A DNA stretch of 64,000 nucleotides from Luteimonas vadosa. GTDB taxonomy: Bacteria; Pseudomonadota; Gammaproteobacteria; Xanthomonadales; Xanthomonadaceae. Shown here piece after piece: positions 53,954 to 63,866 of the stretch (positions within the stretch are counted from its first letter, which is position 1; each line of letters starts with the position of its first letter). A model generated the notes under the pieces. It saw only the letters and a list, made by a program, of their open reading frames with translations. It made no database searches and was not told the origin of the DNA. The stretch spans positions 186,001-250,000 of the forward strand of contig NZ_BAABJY010000002.1 of the NCBI RefSeq assembly GCF_039543545.1, given 5' to 3'. The translations under genes and the position numbers were made by a program.

Positions 53954-55224
53954 TCAGGACGCTTCTGACCAACAGGAATAGCCACGGAGACTTTATTCGA
54001 CACGCGTTGCTATCGGCGGGAGAGGCGGGCGAGCCCGTTTATATTGCCTCTGCATTTTTTACGGATCATGCGGTGCTGCGCGAGATAGCCTTTAAGAGCA
54101 AGCAGGTTCGTTTAGTAGTGCGCCTAGGTTTTCCAACTTCGCCAAAAGCTCTAAAGGAAGCGATGGACGACCGGAACGTGGATGTTCGTTTTTTCACTGA
54201 CGCGACATTTCACCCCAAGCTGTACGTCTTCGGAAGCCGGGTAGCGTTCGTAGGTTCAGCAAACCTAACCGGGTCGGCCGTTCTATCCAACCAGGAAATC
54301 ATGGTTGCGATTGATTGCGAGGACCATAGATTCATCGATCTTTCGACGCTTTTCGGCGAGTACTGGAGTCAGGCTTCCGTACTCGATCCGGAAGCGCTCG
54401 ATAAGTACCGAGCTGTGTATGAAGCGCACAAAAAGTTGGATGACCAGGTGTCGCAGTTTGATCGCGCCGTAGGGGAGTCGCTGGGCAACGTAAGGTTTGA
54501 AAACATTGATCGGGGGAGAGTGTCAAAGTCCAAAGAGAACATCTTCGTCGAGGGGTACCGCAAGGTCTACCAAGAAACAGTGTCGGCGTTTCGTGCGATC
54601 CGCGAAGAATTCGAAGCAGATGGGAGAAGGAAGGTTGCAGAAGATCGACTGCCGCTCCGGTTGGAAATCGACTCATTTTTCAGCTTCGTCCGCGACCATA
54701 TCGCTAAGGGGGAAACGTGGGCCGAGAGGCCCGTTGGGTGGAATGCTGACAGACAGGACGAGTTGAGGAAGGCCTTGGATCAGTGGCATGCGACTACTTG
54801 GCCCCACCTCGAAACCAGAATCGTAGAGACGAACTACCCGCGGCTATTGAAGGTCTTCGGGGCGCCGAAGACGATCAGGGAAGCTTCGGACGATGCGTTG
54901 TTCGACGCGCTCCTGACGCTTCATTCCTTCCACGATAGCCTTCGCTTTCATGCTGGGGGCATACCGGGCCTTCGGAAGGCATTTATTGGCGGTAACGACC
55001 CTAGAGTCGTGCGTGAGTGTCTCGCCTATCTCGTTCATGGAGAAGACGAGTTGGTGCAGCGGATGGCGAATGTGTTGTATGGCGCGGTTGAGAAGCCTAG
55101 TGCGTTCGGTCAGGCGAATGTGCAGGAACTAATCGGGTGGCACAACAGGGAAGATTTGCCCGTGATCAATGGAAGGACCACAAAGATTCTTCGTTATTTC
55201 GGCTTTGCTGTCAGGCAGCTGTAG
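53950..55224 (+). CDS. Phospholipase D-like protein coupled to the type I RM operon
   Basis: A 424-aa protein. The N-terminal ~130 residues form a single PLD-fold half: His88 and Lys90 (FHPKLYVFG), Ser103 and Asn105 (VGSANLTGS) and Glu116 (NQEIMVA). The Asp expected five residues after the Lys is Gly95. The middle is helical (about 165-290), and the C-terminal ~140 residues end in ELIGWHNREDLPVINGRTTKILRYFGF, resembling a small domain seen in some restriction-related proteins. It could be a nuclease acting as a dimer, or a nuclease-dead accessory factor. Sampled lines give 53-57% GC, well below the core genome. Its ATG overlaps the hsdM stop. Confidence 0.75.
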   Translation: MIRTLLTNRNSHGDFIRHALLSAGEAGEPVYIASAFFTDHAVLREIAFKSKQVRLVVRLGFPTSPKALKEAMDDRNVDVRFFTDATFHPKLYVFGSRVAFVGSANLTGSAVLSNQEIMVAIDCEDHRFIDLSTLFGEYWSQASVLDPEALDKYRAVYEAHKKLDDQVSQFDRAVGESLGNVRFENIDRGRVSKSKENIFVEGYRKVYQETVSAFRAIREEFEADGRRKVAEDRLPLRLEIDSFFSFVRDHIAKGETWAERPVGWNADRQDELRKALDQWHATTWPHLETRIVETNYPRLLKVFGAPKTIREASDDALFDALLTLHSFHDSLRFHAGGIPGLRKAFIGGNDPRVVRECLAYLVHGEDELVQRMANVLYGAVEKPSAFGQANVQELIGWHNREDLPVINGRTTKILRYFGFAVRQL

Positions 55225-55583
55225 ACCACTCCCGAACGTAACAGGTTTAACTGAACCCAAGCCTCCACCAGCACAATGATGTACCGGCGAGAATGGTGTC
55301 AGGGACAATTTCCGAAGCGATGACGGTCGCGGTGCTGGAGCTGTTGGAGCGCGGCGGCGCGACGGTGGTGCAGCGCTGAGCCGAGTGACCCGTAACGGCG
55401 AGGGTTGCGCTGCTGACGAGGTTTACCCCCGGCAACACCTCGGGACCCGGCACTGACGTTGCGAAGGCGCCGGATTGTCGGGGGAGGAGGGCGTCTCCCT
55501 GCCGCGATGGCGCCATTGCAGCGCTTTCCCCGGGGACTTGAATCTGCCCTAGACTCGCCGATTCGGGCCGGGGGGGTGCGACG
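55225..55583. other. 359-nt gap at the right edge of the RM locus, with a gene remnant
   Basis: No full gene. A short open frame at 55293-55379 (28 aa, ending MTVAVLELLERGGATVVQR) has the codon use of a real gene and looks like the 3' tail of a truncated one. I cannot name the source. No att-like direct repeat or integrase was found. The remainder shows nothing I recognise. Confidence 0.45.
55293..55379 (+). pseudogene. Possible 3' remnant of a truncated gene
   Basis: The frame is open from about 55251 to the TGA at 55377-55379, and the final ~20 codons (MTVAVLELLERGGATVVQR) have high-GC, third-position-biased codons unlike the AT-richer sequence before them. It sits just right of the RM operon, where an insertion would have cut a resident gene. 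Parent gene not identified. Confidence 0.3.
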
Positions 55584-55895
55584 ATGAGCAGGGACGTTCA
55601 CGGGGCCGCGCAAGGTCCGCAGCCCGACACGCCGGACCCGGTCGAGATCGCCATGCGCGAGGTCAACGCCGGCGCGCCCGAAGACAGCCTGGCGGCGGCG
55701 GTGTTGCGCAGGCACGCGCGCCTGATAGACGCGCAGATCGCGGGCGAGCGGATGGGCCTGGCGCTCAAGGTCCTGACCGCGGCAGTCGGTCTCGTCTTCG
55801 CGGTTGCGCTGAAGAAAAAGGGGACGGAGGTAATTAACGTGGCGCGGCCCATTCGTGGCATTTCGCCCTTGGAGATGCCGAGCCCGACCACGTGA
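55584..55895 (+). pseudogene. Truncated hypothetical gene ending in a transposase-like start
   Basis: The first ~72 codons encode a plausible membrane-protein N-terminus (AAVLRRHARLIDAQIAGERMGLALKVL then a hydrophobic AAVGLVFAVAL). The helix is then cut: the following sequence is AAAAAGGGGACGGAGG-TAATTAAC and a GTG start at 55839 reading ARPIRGISPLEM before a stop at 55893-55895. That tail looks like the ribosome site and N-terminus of an IS200/REP-associated-type transposase. So the gene appears truncated by the remnant of a mobile element. The transposase identity is from memory of similar sequences. Confidence 0.45.
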
Positions 55896-55936
55896 AAGCC
55901 ACGTGAGGCCGTGCGCGAAGGCGACCTTAAACTTTC

Positions 55937-55963
55937 GCGTCTGACCCAGGGGATTCCAGACGC
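55937..55963 (+). promoter_or_regulatory. Hairpin enclosing the FIST-gene ribosome site
   Basis: GCGTCTG (55937-55943) pairs with CAGACGC (55957-55963), with the purine-rich AGGGGA in the 13-nt loop. The ATG follows 2 nt after the stem. This could affect translation start; it is a short stem, so confidence is low. Confidence 0.35.
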
Positions 55964-55964
55964 C

Positions 55965-57125
55965 ATGACCGAAGTCGCCGCCGTCCACACCACCGAGCAG
56001 GACGCCGCCGCCGCGGCGCGCGACCTCGGGCAGCAGGTCACCCGGCAGCTCGACGGGGCGCCGGATGCGTTGATCCTGTTCGCGTCCTCGGCCTTCGATT
56101 TCTCGGTGCTGCTCGAAGGCCTGCAGGCCGCGTGCAGCCCGGTGTTGCTGGTCGGCTCGTCGTCGGCCGGCGAGTTCACCCACGGCACGGCGGGCACCGG
56201 CACGGCCAGCGCGCTGGCGATCCGTTCGCAGCACCTGAAGTTCTCGGTCGGCGTCGGCCACGGCATCAGCCGCGACGGGCGCGCGGCCGCGCGCGAACTG
56301 GTGTCCGGCTTCCAGGGCCTGGACGGCGAGCATCCCTACCGCGCGGCGCTGGTGATGAGCGATGCGCTGGCCGGCCACGCCGAGGCGCTGGTGGAGGAGC
56401 TGACCCTGCGCACCTCCGGCCGCTACGTGCTGGCCGGCGGCGGCGCCGGCGACGACGCGCGCTTCCTGCGCACCCACGTCTTCCATGGCACCCAGGCGCA
56501 CACCGACGCCGCGGTGGCGCTGGAGATCCTCAGCGACAAGCCCATCGGCGTGGGCGTGGGCCACGGCTGGCAGCCGGCCAGCGCGCCGCTGCGCGCCACC
56601 GAGGTCGACGGCATGCGCCTGGTGGGACTCAACGGCCAGCCGGCGGTGGAGGCCTTCGAGGCGCACGCCCGCGAGCAAGGCCAGGCCTTCGACCACGCCG
56701 ATCCCTTGCCGTACTTCCTGCACAACATCCTCGGCATCGATACCGGCGAGGGCTATCGCCTGCGGGTGCCGCTGGCGGTGCACGAGGACGGCAGCATCAC
56801 CTGCGCGGCGGAGATCCCGGAACACGCGCGGGTGCACATCATGAGCAGCTCCAGCGAGTCGGCCGCGCTGGCGGCGGCGCGCGCCACCGAGAGCGCGGTC
56901 GCGGCGCTCGACGGCCATGCGCCCGGGGCGGCGATGTTCTTCGACTGCGTGGCCACGCGCCTGCGGCTGGGCGCGCAGTTCGAGTTCGAGCTCGACGAGG
57001 TGGTCGAGCGGCTGGGCGACGCGCAGATGGTGGGTTGCAACACCTACGGCCAGATCGCGCGCGCCGAGGGCCAGTTCAGCGGGTTCCACAACTGCACGGC
57101 GGTGGTGCTGGTGATCGCCCGCTGA
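55965..57125 (+). CDS. FIST-domain sensory protein
   Basis: A 386-aa protein with FIST_N (about 20-220; ALILFASSAFDFSVLLEGL, VLLVGSSSAGEFT, ALVMSDALAGHAEALVEEL) and FIST_C (about 225-370; AVEAFEAHAREQGQAF, FDCVATRLRLG, VGCNTYGQIARAEGQFSGFHNCTAVVL). FIST domains are proposed to bind small ligands, possibly amino acids. No signal peptide or membrane segment, so it is cytoplasmic. It is 1 nt before the hybrid histidine kinase gene, the usual context for a FIST input module. Confidence 0.9.
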   Translation: MTEVAAVHTTEQDAAAAARDLGQQVTRQLDGAPDALILFASSAFDFSVLLEGLQAACSPVLLVGSSSAGEFTHGTAGTGTASALAIRSQHLKFSVGVGHGISRDGRAAARELVSGFQGLDGEHPYRAALVMSDALAGHAEALVEELTLRTSGRYVLAGGGAGDDARFLRTHVFHGTQAHTDAAVALEILSDKPIGVGVGHGWQPASAPLRATEVDGMRLVGLNGQPAVEAFEAHAREQGQAFDHADPLPYFLHNILGIDTGEGYRLRVPLAVHEDGSITCAAEIPEHARVHIMSSSSESAALAAARATESAVAALDGHAPGAAMFFDCVATRLRLGAQFEFELDEVVERLGDAQMVGCNTYGQIARAEGQFSGFHNCTAVVLVIAR

Positions 57126-57126
57126 C

Positions 57127-58806
<1,680 letters not shown>

Positions 58807-58899
58807 CCGGTCGCGCGATCCCCGCTCTCAGTCGCGGCACCTCAAATCTTTTCCTGGGCAGGAGCGTGCCGGCAAGCGTTGGCTGGTCGCTGCGGTCCG

Positions 58900-60495
58900 C
58901 TAGTCGGGCAGCGCCCTGATCGCCTCCACGTGCCGCGGCTCGATCAATCCGCCGGCGTGCAGGTTGTAGTGGACGTCGACCTCCAGGCCTGACTGGTCCA
59001 GCCAGTCCAGGAACCACCGCGACAGCGGCACCGATTCGGGCGGGGGCGGGGTGCCGGCATCGACGGCGTAGAGGAAGGCCGTGGTGTAGAGGAAGCGCTG
59101 CCGGGGCAGGTAGACGACGGTGAAGCCTTCGGCCTTGGGGTTGCCGGCGGGCAGTTCGATCAGGCGCACTTCCATGCGCTCGTCGGCGATGGTTTTCTCA
59201 CCGCCGTAGACCTCGACCTTGGGCGTCGGGACCGGCGATCCGGCCAGTGTCGCCAGGCGATGGGGTGCGGCGAGGGCGTGGCGCGCGGCCTGCAGGACGG
59301 GTGCGGTGGCCACCAGCGTGGCGCCTTCGCGCACCAGCGGGCGCAGGCCCCCGATGTGGTCGCCGTGGTGGTGGGTCAGGACGAGGTAGCGCACCGGCTT
59401 GCCGGGCGCGGCCTGTGCGGCGGCGCGCAGCAGCTTCTCGCCGAGCGCGTCGACGCTGTCGCCGGGCGAGCCCCACAACGGCGGGATCTGCTGGATGTCG
59501 TGGAAGCCGGCGGGCGCGTCCACCACCAGCAGGAAGTCGTCGAATTCGATGATCGGGGTGCGGAAGCCCGGGCGCAGGCCCTGGACCATGTGCACGCCAG
59601 GCACGACCTGCTCGATGCGCGGCGGCCGCGTGCCGGCGGGAGGCAGGTCGGCGAGGCGGCGCAAGGTGTCCGGCGCAGCGCCGACGTTGGCGCCTTCCGG
59701 CGGCAGGAGCGCGGCGGAATCGGTGGCGAAGCGCACCTGCAGCGTCGCCTGCTTCAGTGGGCGCCCGTTGAGCCAGGCAGCGAACGAGGTGGGCACCTGC
59801 ACCCCGTCGACCTGCCGATAGTCGCCCCAGCGATAGTCGACCTGGCTGTCGCCCAGCACCGGCATCGCGATGACGGCCGACGCCCCGCAGACCAGGTGCG
59901 TGCCGCGGTCGAGGTGCACGACCAGGCGCTGGCCGGCGGCGGTGGCGTAGTCGACGGACTCCGCGTCGCAGTCGCGGAAGCGTCGGGCGGGGGCCATGCG
60001 CAGCGTGGCGCGTTGCCGCGCGGCGTCGCGAAGCAACAGGTGCGGCAGGTAGCGGCGATAGCGGTCCTTGGCATCGTCGGTGAGGGTGAAGGGGAGGTGG
60101 CTGCCGTGGCCGGCGCGCAGGTCGACGAACAAGGGGCCGGCGTCGTGGATCTCGCGTAGCGACTGCCGCGAGCCGGCGTAGTTGTAGGCGTCGACGTCGT
60201 AGGCCACGGGGCCGTCGGCGGAGGCGATGCTGATGCGCTCGCGGATCGGCGTCCACTCCGTGGCCTCGAAGCGGCGGCCCTGCACGCGCGTGGCGAGGTC
60301 GTAGCGGCCGGTCAGCGTGACTTCGACCTGGCGCGCGAAAACGTCCTCGTGCGCGGCGCCATGCGCCGCCAGGGCACGCGCGACCAGGTCGGCGGCCTGT
60401 TGGAACCGGGCGACTTCCTCCGCGGCCCGCACCGCGGGCGTCGTTGCGACGGCAAGCAGGCTGGCGAGCGCGGCGGCGGCAGTCTTGCGATCCAT
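58900..60495 (-). CDS. Exported MBL-fold hydrolase with long N-terminal domain
   Basis: A 531-aa protein with a signal peptide (residues 1-24), about 270 residues of beta-rich sequence with no motif I know, and a C-terminal metallo-beta-lactamase fold (about 290-525) with the metal site HHHGDH (375-380) and the later H-containing segments ending NLHAGG. Substrate unknown; the hydrolase domain alone is about the size of a single-domain MBL enzyme. GGAAGGAG precedes the ATG. It is divergent from the alkaline-phosphatase-like gene. Confidence 0.85.
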   Translation of the reverse strand: MDRKTAAAALASLLAVATTPAVRAAEEVARFQQAADLVARALAAHGAAHEDVFARQVEVTLTGRYDLATRVQGRRFEATEWTPIRERISIASADGPVAYDVDAYNYAGSRQSLREIHDAGPLFVDLRAGHGSHLPFTLTDDAKDRYRRYLPHLLLRDAARQRATLRMAPARRFRDCDAESVDYATAAGQRLVVHLDRGTHLVCGASAVIAMPVLGDSQVDYRWGDYRQVDGVQVPTSFAAWLNGRPLKQATLQVRFATDSAALLPPEGANVGAAPDTLRRLADLPPAGTRPPRIEQVVPGVHMVQGLRPGFRTPIIEFDDFLLVVDAPAGFHDIQQIPPLWGSPGDSVDALGEKLLRAAAQAAPGKPVRYLVLTHHHGDHIGGLRPLVREGATLVATAPVLQAARHALAAPHRLATLAGSPVPTPKVEVYGGEKTIADERMEVRLIELPAGNPKAEGFTVVYLPRQRFLYTTAFLYAVDAGTPPPPESVPLSRWFLDWLDQSGLEVDVHYNLHAGGLIEPRHVEAIRALPD

Positions 60496-60922
60496 CGTCG
60501 TTCTCCTTCCGGGCAATGGCGCGATGCCGCATGGCGCGGGCACACGGCACGGGCCAGTGCAACCGCATCCCTTGCGCCGCGAAAGTGCCGTAAGTCCCGC
60601 AGGTGGAACCAGGCAACGGAAGGAACCAGGATGCATGCGGAAGCCTTCACTTCTTCGTTCCGGTTACCCTCCGGATGATCGAGGACGCGATCGGTGCAAC
60701 CGGCGTTGGCTCGCTTCGCGCATGTGGCTCCATTGCGACCTTGCAAGATCGACCGCATGACGAGGAATATTTCAGCGTCTGCCGCACCTGCGACCTTTCG
60801 CTGCTGCGAGGCATCCCTGTCAGTGGTGCATCCTGTTTGCTCGCGCGGGTGAGTCGCGGAAGCTAGCGTCCTGACTGGCCGCAACTTGCGGCCTCCCGCC
60901 CCATCCACTTCTGGAGTCGATC
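60496..60922. other. 427-nt divergent intergenic region
   Basis: No supported gene. It should carry the promoters of the leftward MBL gene and the rightward phosphatase gene. The only structure I can point to is a 7-bp hairpin GGCCGCA-ACT-TGCGGCC (60877-60893) about 30 nt before the phosphatase ATG; there is no T-run, so it may be an operator-like or leader hairpin. Confidence 0.4.
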
Positions 60923-62530
60923 ATGCGCGCAGCCCCCATCCCGGCCACCATCCTGTGGCTGGCCTGCCTGGCCCAAGCCGCGTGCACGCACGCGCCGCGC
61001 GCGGAAGTCGCCGCCGAAGCCGCGCAGGTCCCGGCCCCGACGCCACGCCTCGCGGTGGTGGTCGTCGTCGACCAGATGCGCGCCGACTACCTCACGCGCT
61101 ATCGCCCCTATTTCACCGGCGGGTTCCAGCGGCTGTTGTCGGAAGGGCGCGACTTCCCGGACGCGTGGGTCGACCACGCCTATACCAACTCCCTGCCGGG
61201 GCACACCACGGTCCTGACGGGTGCCTATCCGCGCCGCCACGGCATCGTCGACAACATCTGGCGCGAGATCGGGCCGGCGGGCGTGGAACTGAAGTCGGCG
61301 TTCTCGGTAGTCGACCGACGCGACGGTGCGCCGTATGCACTCGATGCGGCCACCTTGCCCGAATGGGTCGTGGCGCAGGACCCGCGGGCGAAGTTCGCGG
61401 CGATCGGCTCCAACGATGCGCCGCGCGTGTATGCCGGTCAGCTGCGCGGCCCGGTGTTCTGGTATGCCCGCGACGGGCGGCCCTACATCACCAACGACAA
61501 CTACGCGCCCGCAGTGCCGGACTGGGTGGTCGCGTTCAACGACGGCCGGGTGCGCGAGCTGGCCGGCACCGACTGGCGCTCGTCGATCCCGGCCGCCCTG
61601 GCCGCGCAGCTGCGGCCCGACGATTCGGCGTTCGAGAACGGCGACGGCCAGCGCGCCTTCCCCTACCTGGCGCCGGCGGATGCATCCAAGCGCCTGGCCT
61701 GGCTGACGGGGACGCCGGCGGCGGACCAGGCCACGCTCGAACTGGCCGCGCTCGCGACCGAGCGGCTGGAACTCGGCGCGGACGACATCCCCGACGTGCT
61801 GGCGATCTCGCTCAATTCGCTCGACGAGATCGGCCACGCCTACGGACCTTTCAGCCACGAGCAGACCGACGCGGTGTTGAAGCTGGACGTGGCGCTGGGA
61901 CGGTTCATGGCGCGGCTGGACGAACTGGTCGGCGCGGGGCAGTGGGTCATGGCGCTCACCGCCGACCACGGCGTCAACACCACGCCGGAACAGCGACGCC
62001 TGGATGGCTCCGACGAAGGCGTGCGCGTCAGCCAGGAGACGGCGCGCGAACTGGCCGAGGCCGCGTATGCGGCGGCGGAGGGCATCGAGGATCCCGTGGC
62101 GCGGGCGGCGGCGGCGGCGCGCAGGATCGAACGGTTTCCCTTCATCGAGCGCGCCTACACCGAGCAGGAGGTCAGTGCGTTCGTCCCCGATCCCCGCACC
62201 CGCGAAGGCCTGCTGGCGCTGTCCTACCGGCCCGGGCGGATCCCCGAGCATCCTCTCTACATCCGCGACCTCGCCGTGGCGGCGCTGGGCGTGTACGTGT
62301 TGCCCAAGCAAGCGGTGATGATGGACTGGGGCACGGCCATCCATGGCTCGCCCTACGAGTACGACCGCCGCGTGCCCCTGGTGGTGTATGGCGCCTCGGT
62401 GGCACCCGGCACCAGCGCGCAGCGGGCGGCGACGGTCGACGTCGCGCCGACCCTCGCCGGCCTGATCGGCGTGCGGCCGCGCGATGCGGTCGACGGCAGG
62501 GACCTGCTCGAGGCGGACCCGGGCCCCTGA
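60923..62530 (+). CDS. Alkaline-phosphatase-superfamily enzyme (PafA / phosphodiesterase-like)
   Basis: A 535-aa exported metalloenzyme. A hydrophobic N-terminal signal (about 5-20) is followed by the superfamily core: metal-ligand Asp50 (VVVDQMRADYL), nucleophile Thr88 (YTNSLPGHTTVLTG), IGSNDAPRVY, LNSLDEIGHAYGP and LTADHGV. These features fit the PF01663-type phosphodiesterase/PafA group acting on phosphate esters in the periplasm or outside. A Cys at 21 might be lipidated, but the preceding residues are not a good lipobox. A CTGGAG site precedes the ATG. Confidence 0.88.
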   Translation: MRAAPIPATILWLACLAQAACTHAPRAEVAAEAAQVPAPTPRLAVVVVVDQMRADYLTRYRPYFTGGFQRLLSEGRDFPDAWVDHAYTNSLPGHTTVLTGAYPRRHGIVDNIWREIGPAGVELKSAFSVVDRRDGAPYALDAATLPEWVVAQDPRAKFAAIGSNDAPRVYAGQLRGPVFWYARDGRPYITNDNYAPAVPDWVVAFNDGRVRELAGTDWRSSIPAALAAQLRPDDSAFENGDGQRAFPYLAPADASKRLAWLTGTPAADQATLELAALATERLELGADDIPDVLAISLNSLDEIGHAYGPFSHEQTDAVLKLDVALGRFMARLDELVGAGQWVMALTADHGVNTTPEQRRLDGSDEGVRVSQETARELAEAAYAAAEGIEDPVARAAAAARRIERFPFIERAYTEQEVSAFVPDPRTREGLLALSYRPGRIPEHPLYIRDLAVAALGVYVLPKQAVMMDWGTAIHGSPYEYDRRVPLVVYGASVAPGTSAQRAATVDVAPTLAGLIGVRPRDAVDGRDLLEADPGP

Positions 62531-62639
62531 GCAGCCGCGACGCGTGGAGACGGCCGGGGCGCGGGAGGCATCGCGCAGCTGGCCATTCGCGTTCTGCGGC
62601 GTGTGCCAGACTCCCGTCGTCTTCCAAACGGGGCACGCC

Positions 62640-63815
62640 ATGAAGTGCTGGGCCGCCGGTCTCGCCACGCTGCTGGTGGCCTGCACGACTGCACCCGCGG
62701 TCGTCCCTGTCGCCACGTCTGCGGTAGAAGTCGCGGCTGCATGCAAGCGGGAAGCCGTCGGGAGCGTCCTGGCTGACCGCCTGGCCGCGTTCCAGGCCAC
62801 GAATCCCGCGCCCGGCTTCAGCGCGGCCGCCATCGTGCCCGGGCTCGGTGCGGAGCCGGTCGAGCGCGCGATCGGCCTGGCCGATCCCGACACGGTGCGC
62901 GCATTGCAACCTGCGGACCGCATGCTGGCCGGAAGCGTTGGAAAGACCTTCTATGCGGCGGCGGCCCTGAAGCTGACCGAGCAGGGCCGGCTGTCGCTGG
63001 ACGCGCCGATCGCGCGCTACCTGCCGGGGCGGATCCCCAACGACGAGGCGGTGACGGTGCGGATGCTGTTGTCGCATCGCAGCGGGTATCCGCCTTACGA
63101 CGGCGACTTCATGCAGGCGCTGATCGCCGAGCCCTTGCGCGTGCGGACCTTCGACGACTGGGCCGGGCCGGTACGGCGCGCCGACGCGCTGGGCGTGCCG
63201 GGTGCGGCGTTCGGGTACAGCGACATCAACTACGTGCTGCTGGCGCAGGTGATCACGGGGGCGGCAGGCGAACCGGCGGAGGCGGTGATCGACCGCGCGT
63301 TCCTGCAGCCATTGCGGTTGGCGCGCACGGTCGCGGCCGGCCAGCCGCGCATCGACGGATTGGTGCCGGGCTACGAGGGCGCGCGCCCCTTGTTCGGCGC
63401 GGACCGCGTGCTCGACAACGGCGCGTTGCGTTTCAATCCGCAGTTCGAGTCCGGGGGCGGCGGATATGCATCGACGGCCGGCGACATGGCGCGCTGGGTG
63501 CATGCGCTGCAGGCCGGGCGTGCATTGTCACCGGCGTCGTGGACGCTGATGTCGACGCCGACCGGCGGCAAGTCCGCGTCGCAGCAGTACGGCCTCGGCA
63601 TCCACGTCGACCAGACACGGGCCGGGCTGGCTTACGGCCATAGTGGCTACATCCCCGGCTACCTGTCCTTCGTTCGCCATTACGCGGATTCGGGGATCAC
63701 CCTGGCGTTGCAGACCAACGCCAGCGACGAGGCACGGCTGCCGGACGACCCCTTCCATCTGGTGGATGCCATCGCGGGGACCCTGGCGGTCGCCTGCGCA
63801 GCGCCCGCGGGCTGA
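62640..63815 (+). CDS. Serine beta-lactamase/esterase-family lipoprotein
   Basis: A 391-aa protein of the class C beta-lactamase/esterase fold. The lipobox LLVAC gives lipidated Cys15. The catalytic SxxK is Ser99-Val-Gly-Lys102; the second motif is Y193-S-D (FGYSDINY), with Asp rather than the Asn typical of true beta-lactamases; the third is HSGY. This favours an esterase, peptidase or PBP-like role over beta-lactam hydrolysis. The first start in the frame is upstream, but the ATG 62640 puts the signal peptide at the N-terminus. Confidence 0.87.
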   Translation: MKCWAAGLATLLVACTTAPAVVPVATSAVEVAAACKREAVGSVLADRLAAFQATNPAPGFSAAAIVPGLGAEPVERAIGLADPDTVRALQPADRMLAGSVGKTFYAAAALKLTEQGRLSLDAPIARYLPGRIPNDEAVTVRMLLSHRSGYPPYDGDFMQALIAEPLRVRTFDDWAGPVRRADALGVPGAAFGYSDINYVLLAQVITGAAGEPAEAVIDRAFLQPLRLARTVAAGQPRIDGLVPGYEGARPLFGADRVLDNGALRFNPQFESGGGGYASTAGDMARWVHALQAGRALSPASWTLMSTPTGGKSASQQYGLGIHVDQTRAGLAYGHSGYIPGYLSFVRHYADSGITLALQTNASDEARLPDDPFHLVDAIAGTLAVACAAPAG

Positions 63816-63866
63816 TCCGGATCACGGGCGGCCGGCGCACGTCGCATGACGGCGCGCGGGCTGGGT

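Noticed and set aside
48025..55583. Integrative element with att sites around the RM locus
   Set aside because: I found no integrase, tRNA gene or flanking direct repeat. Only the GC shift and the remnants at the right edge suggest acquisition.
62640..63815. True antibiotic beta-lactamase
   Set aside because: SVGK and HSGY are present, but the YxN motif is YSD and the protein is a lipoprotein typical of esterase- or PBP-like relatives, so no resistance role is claimed.
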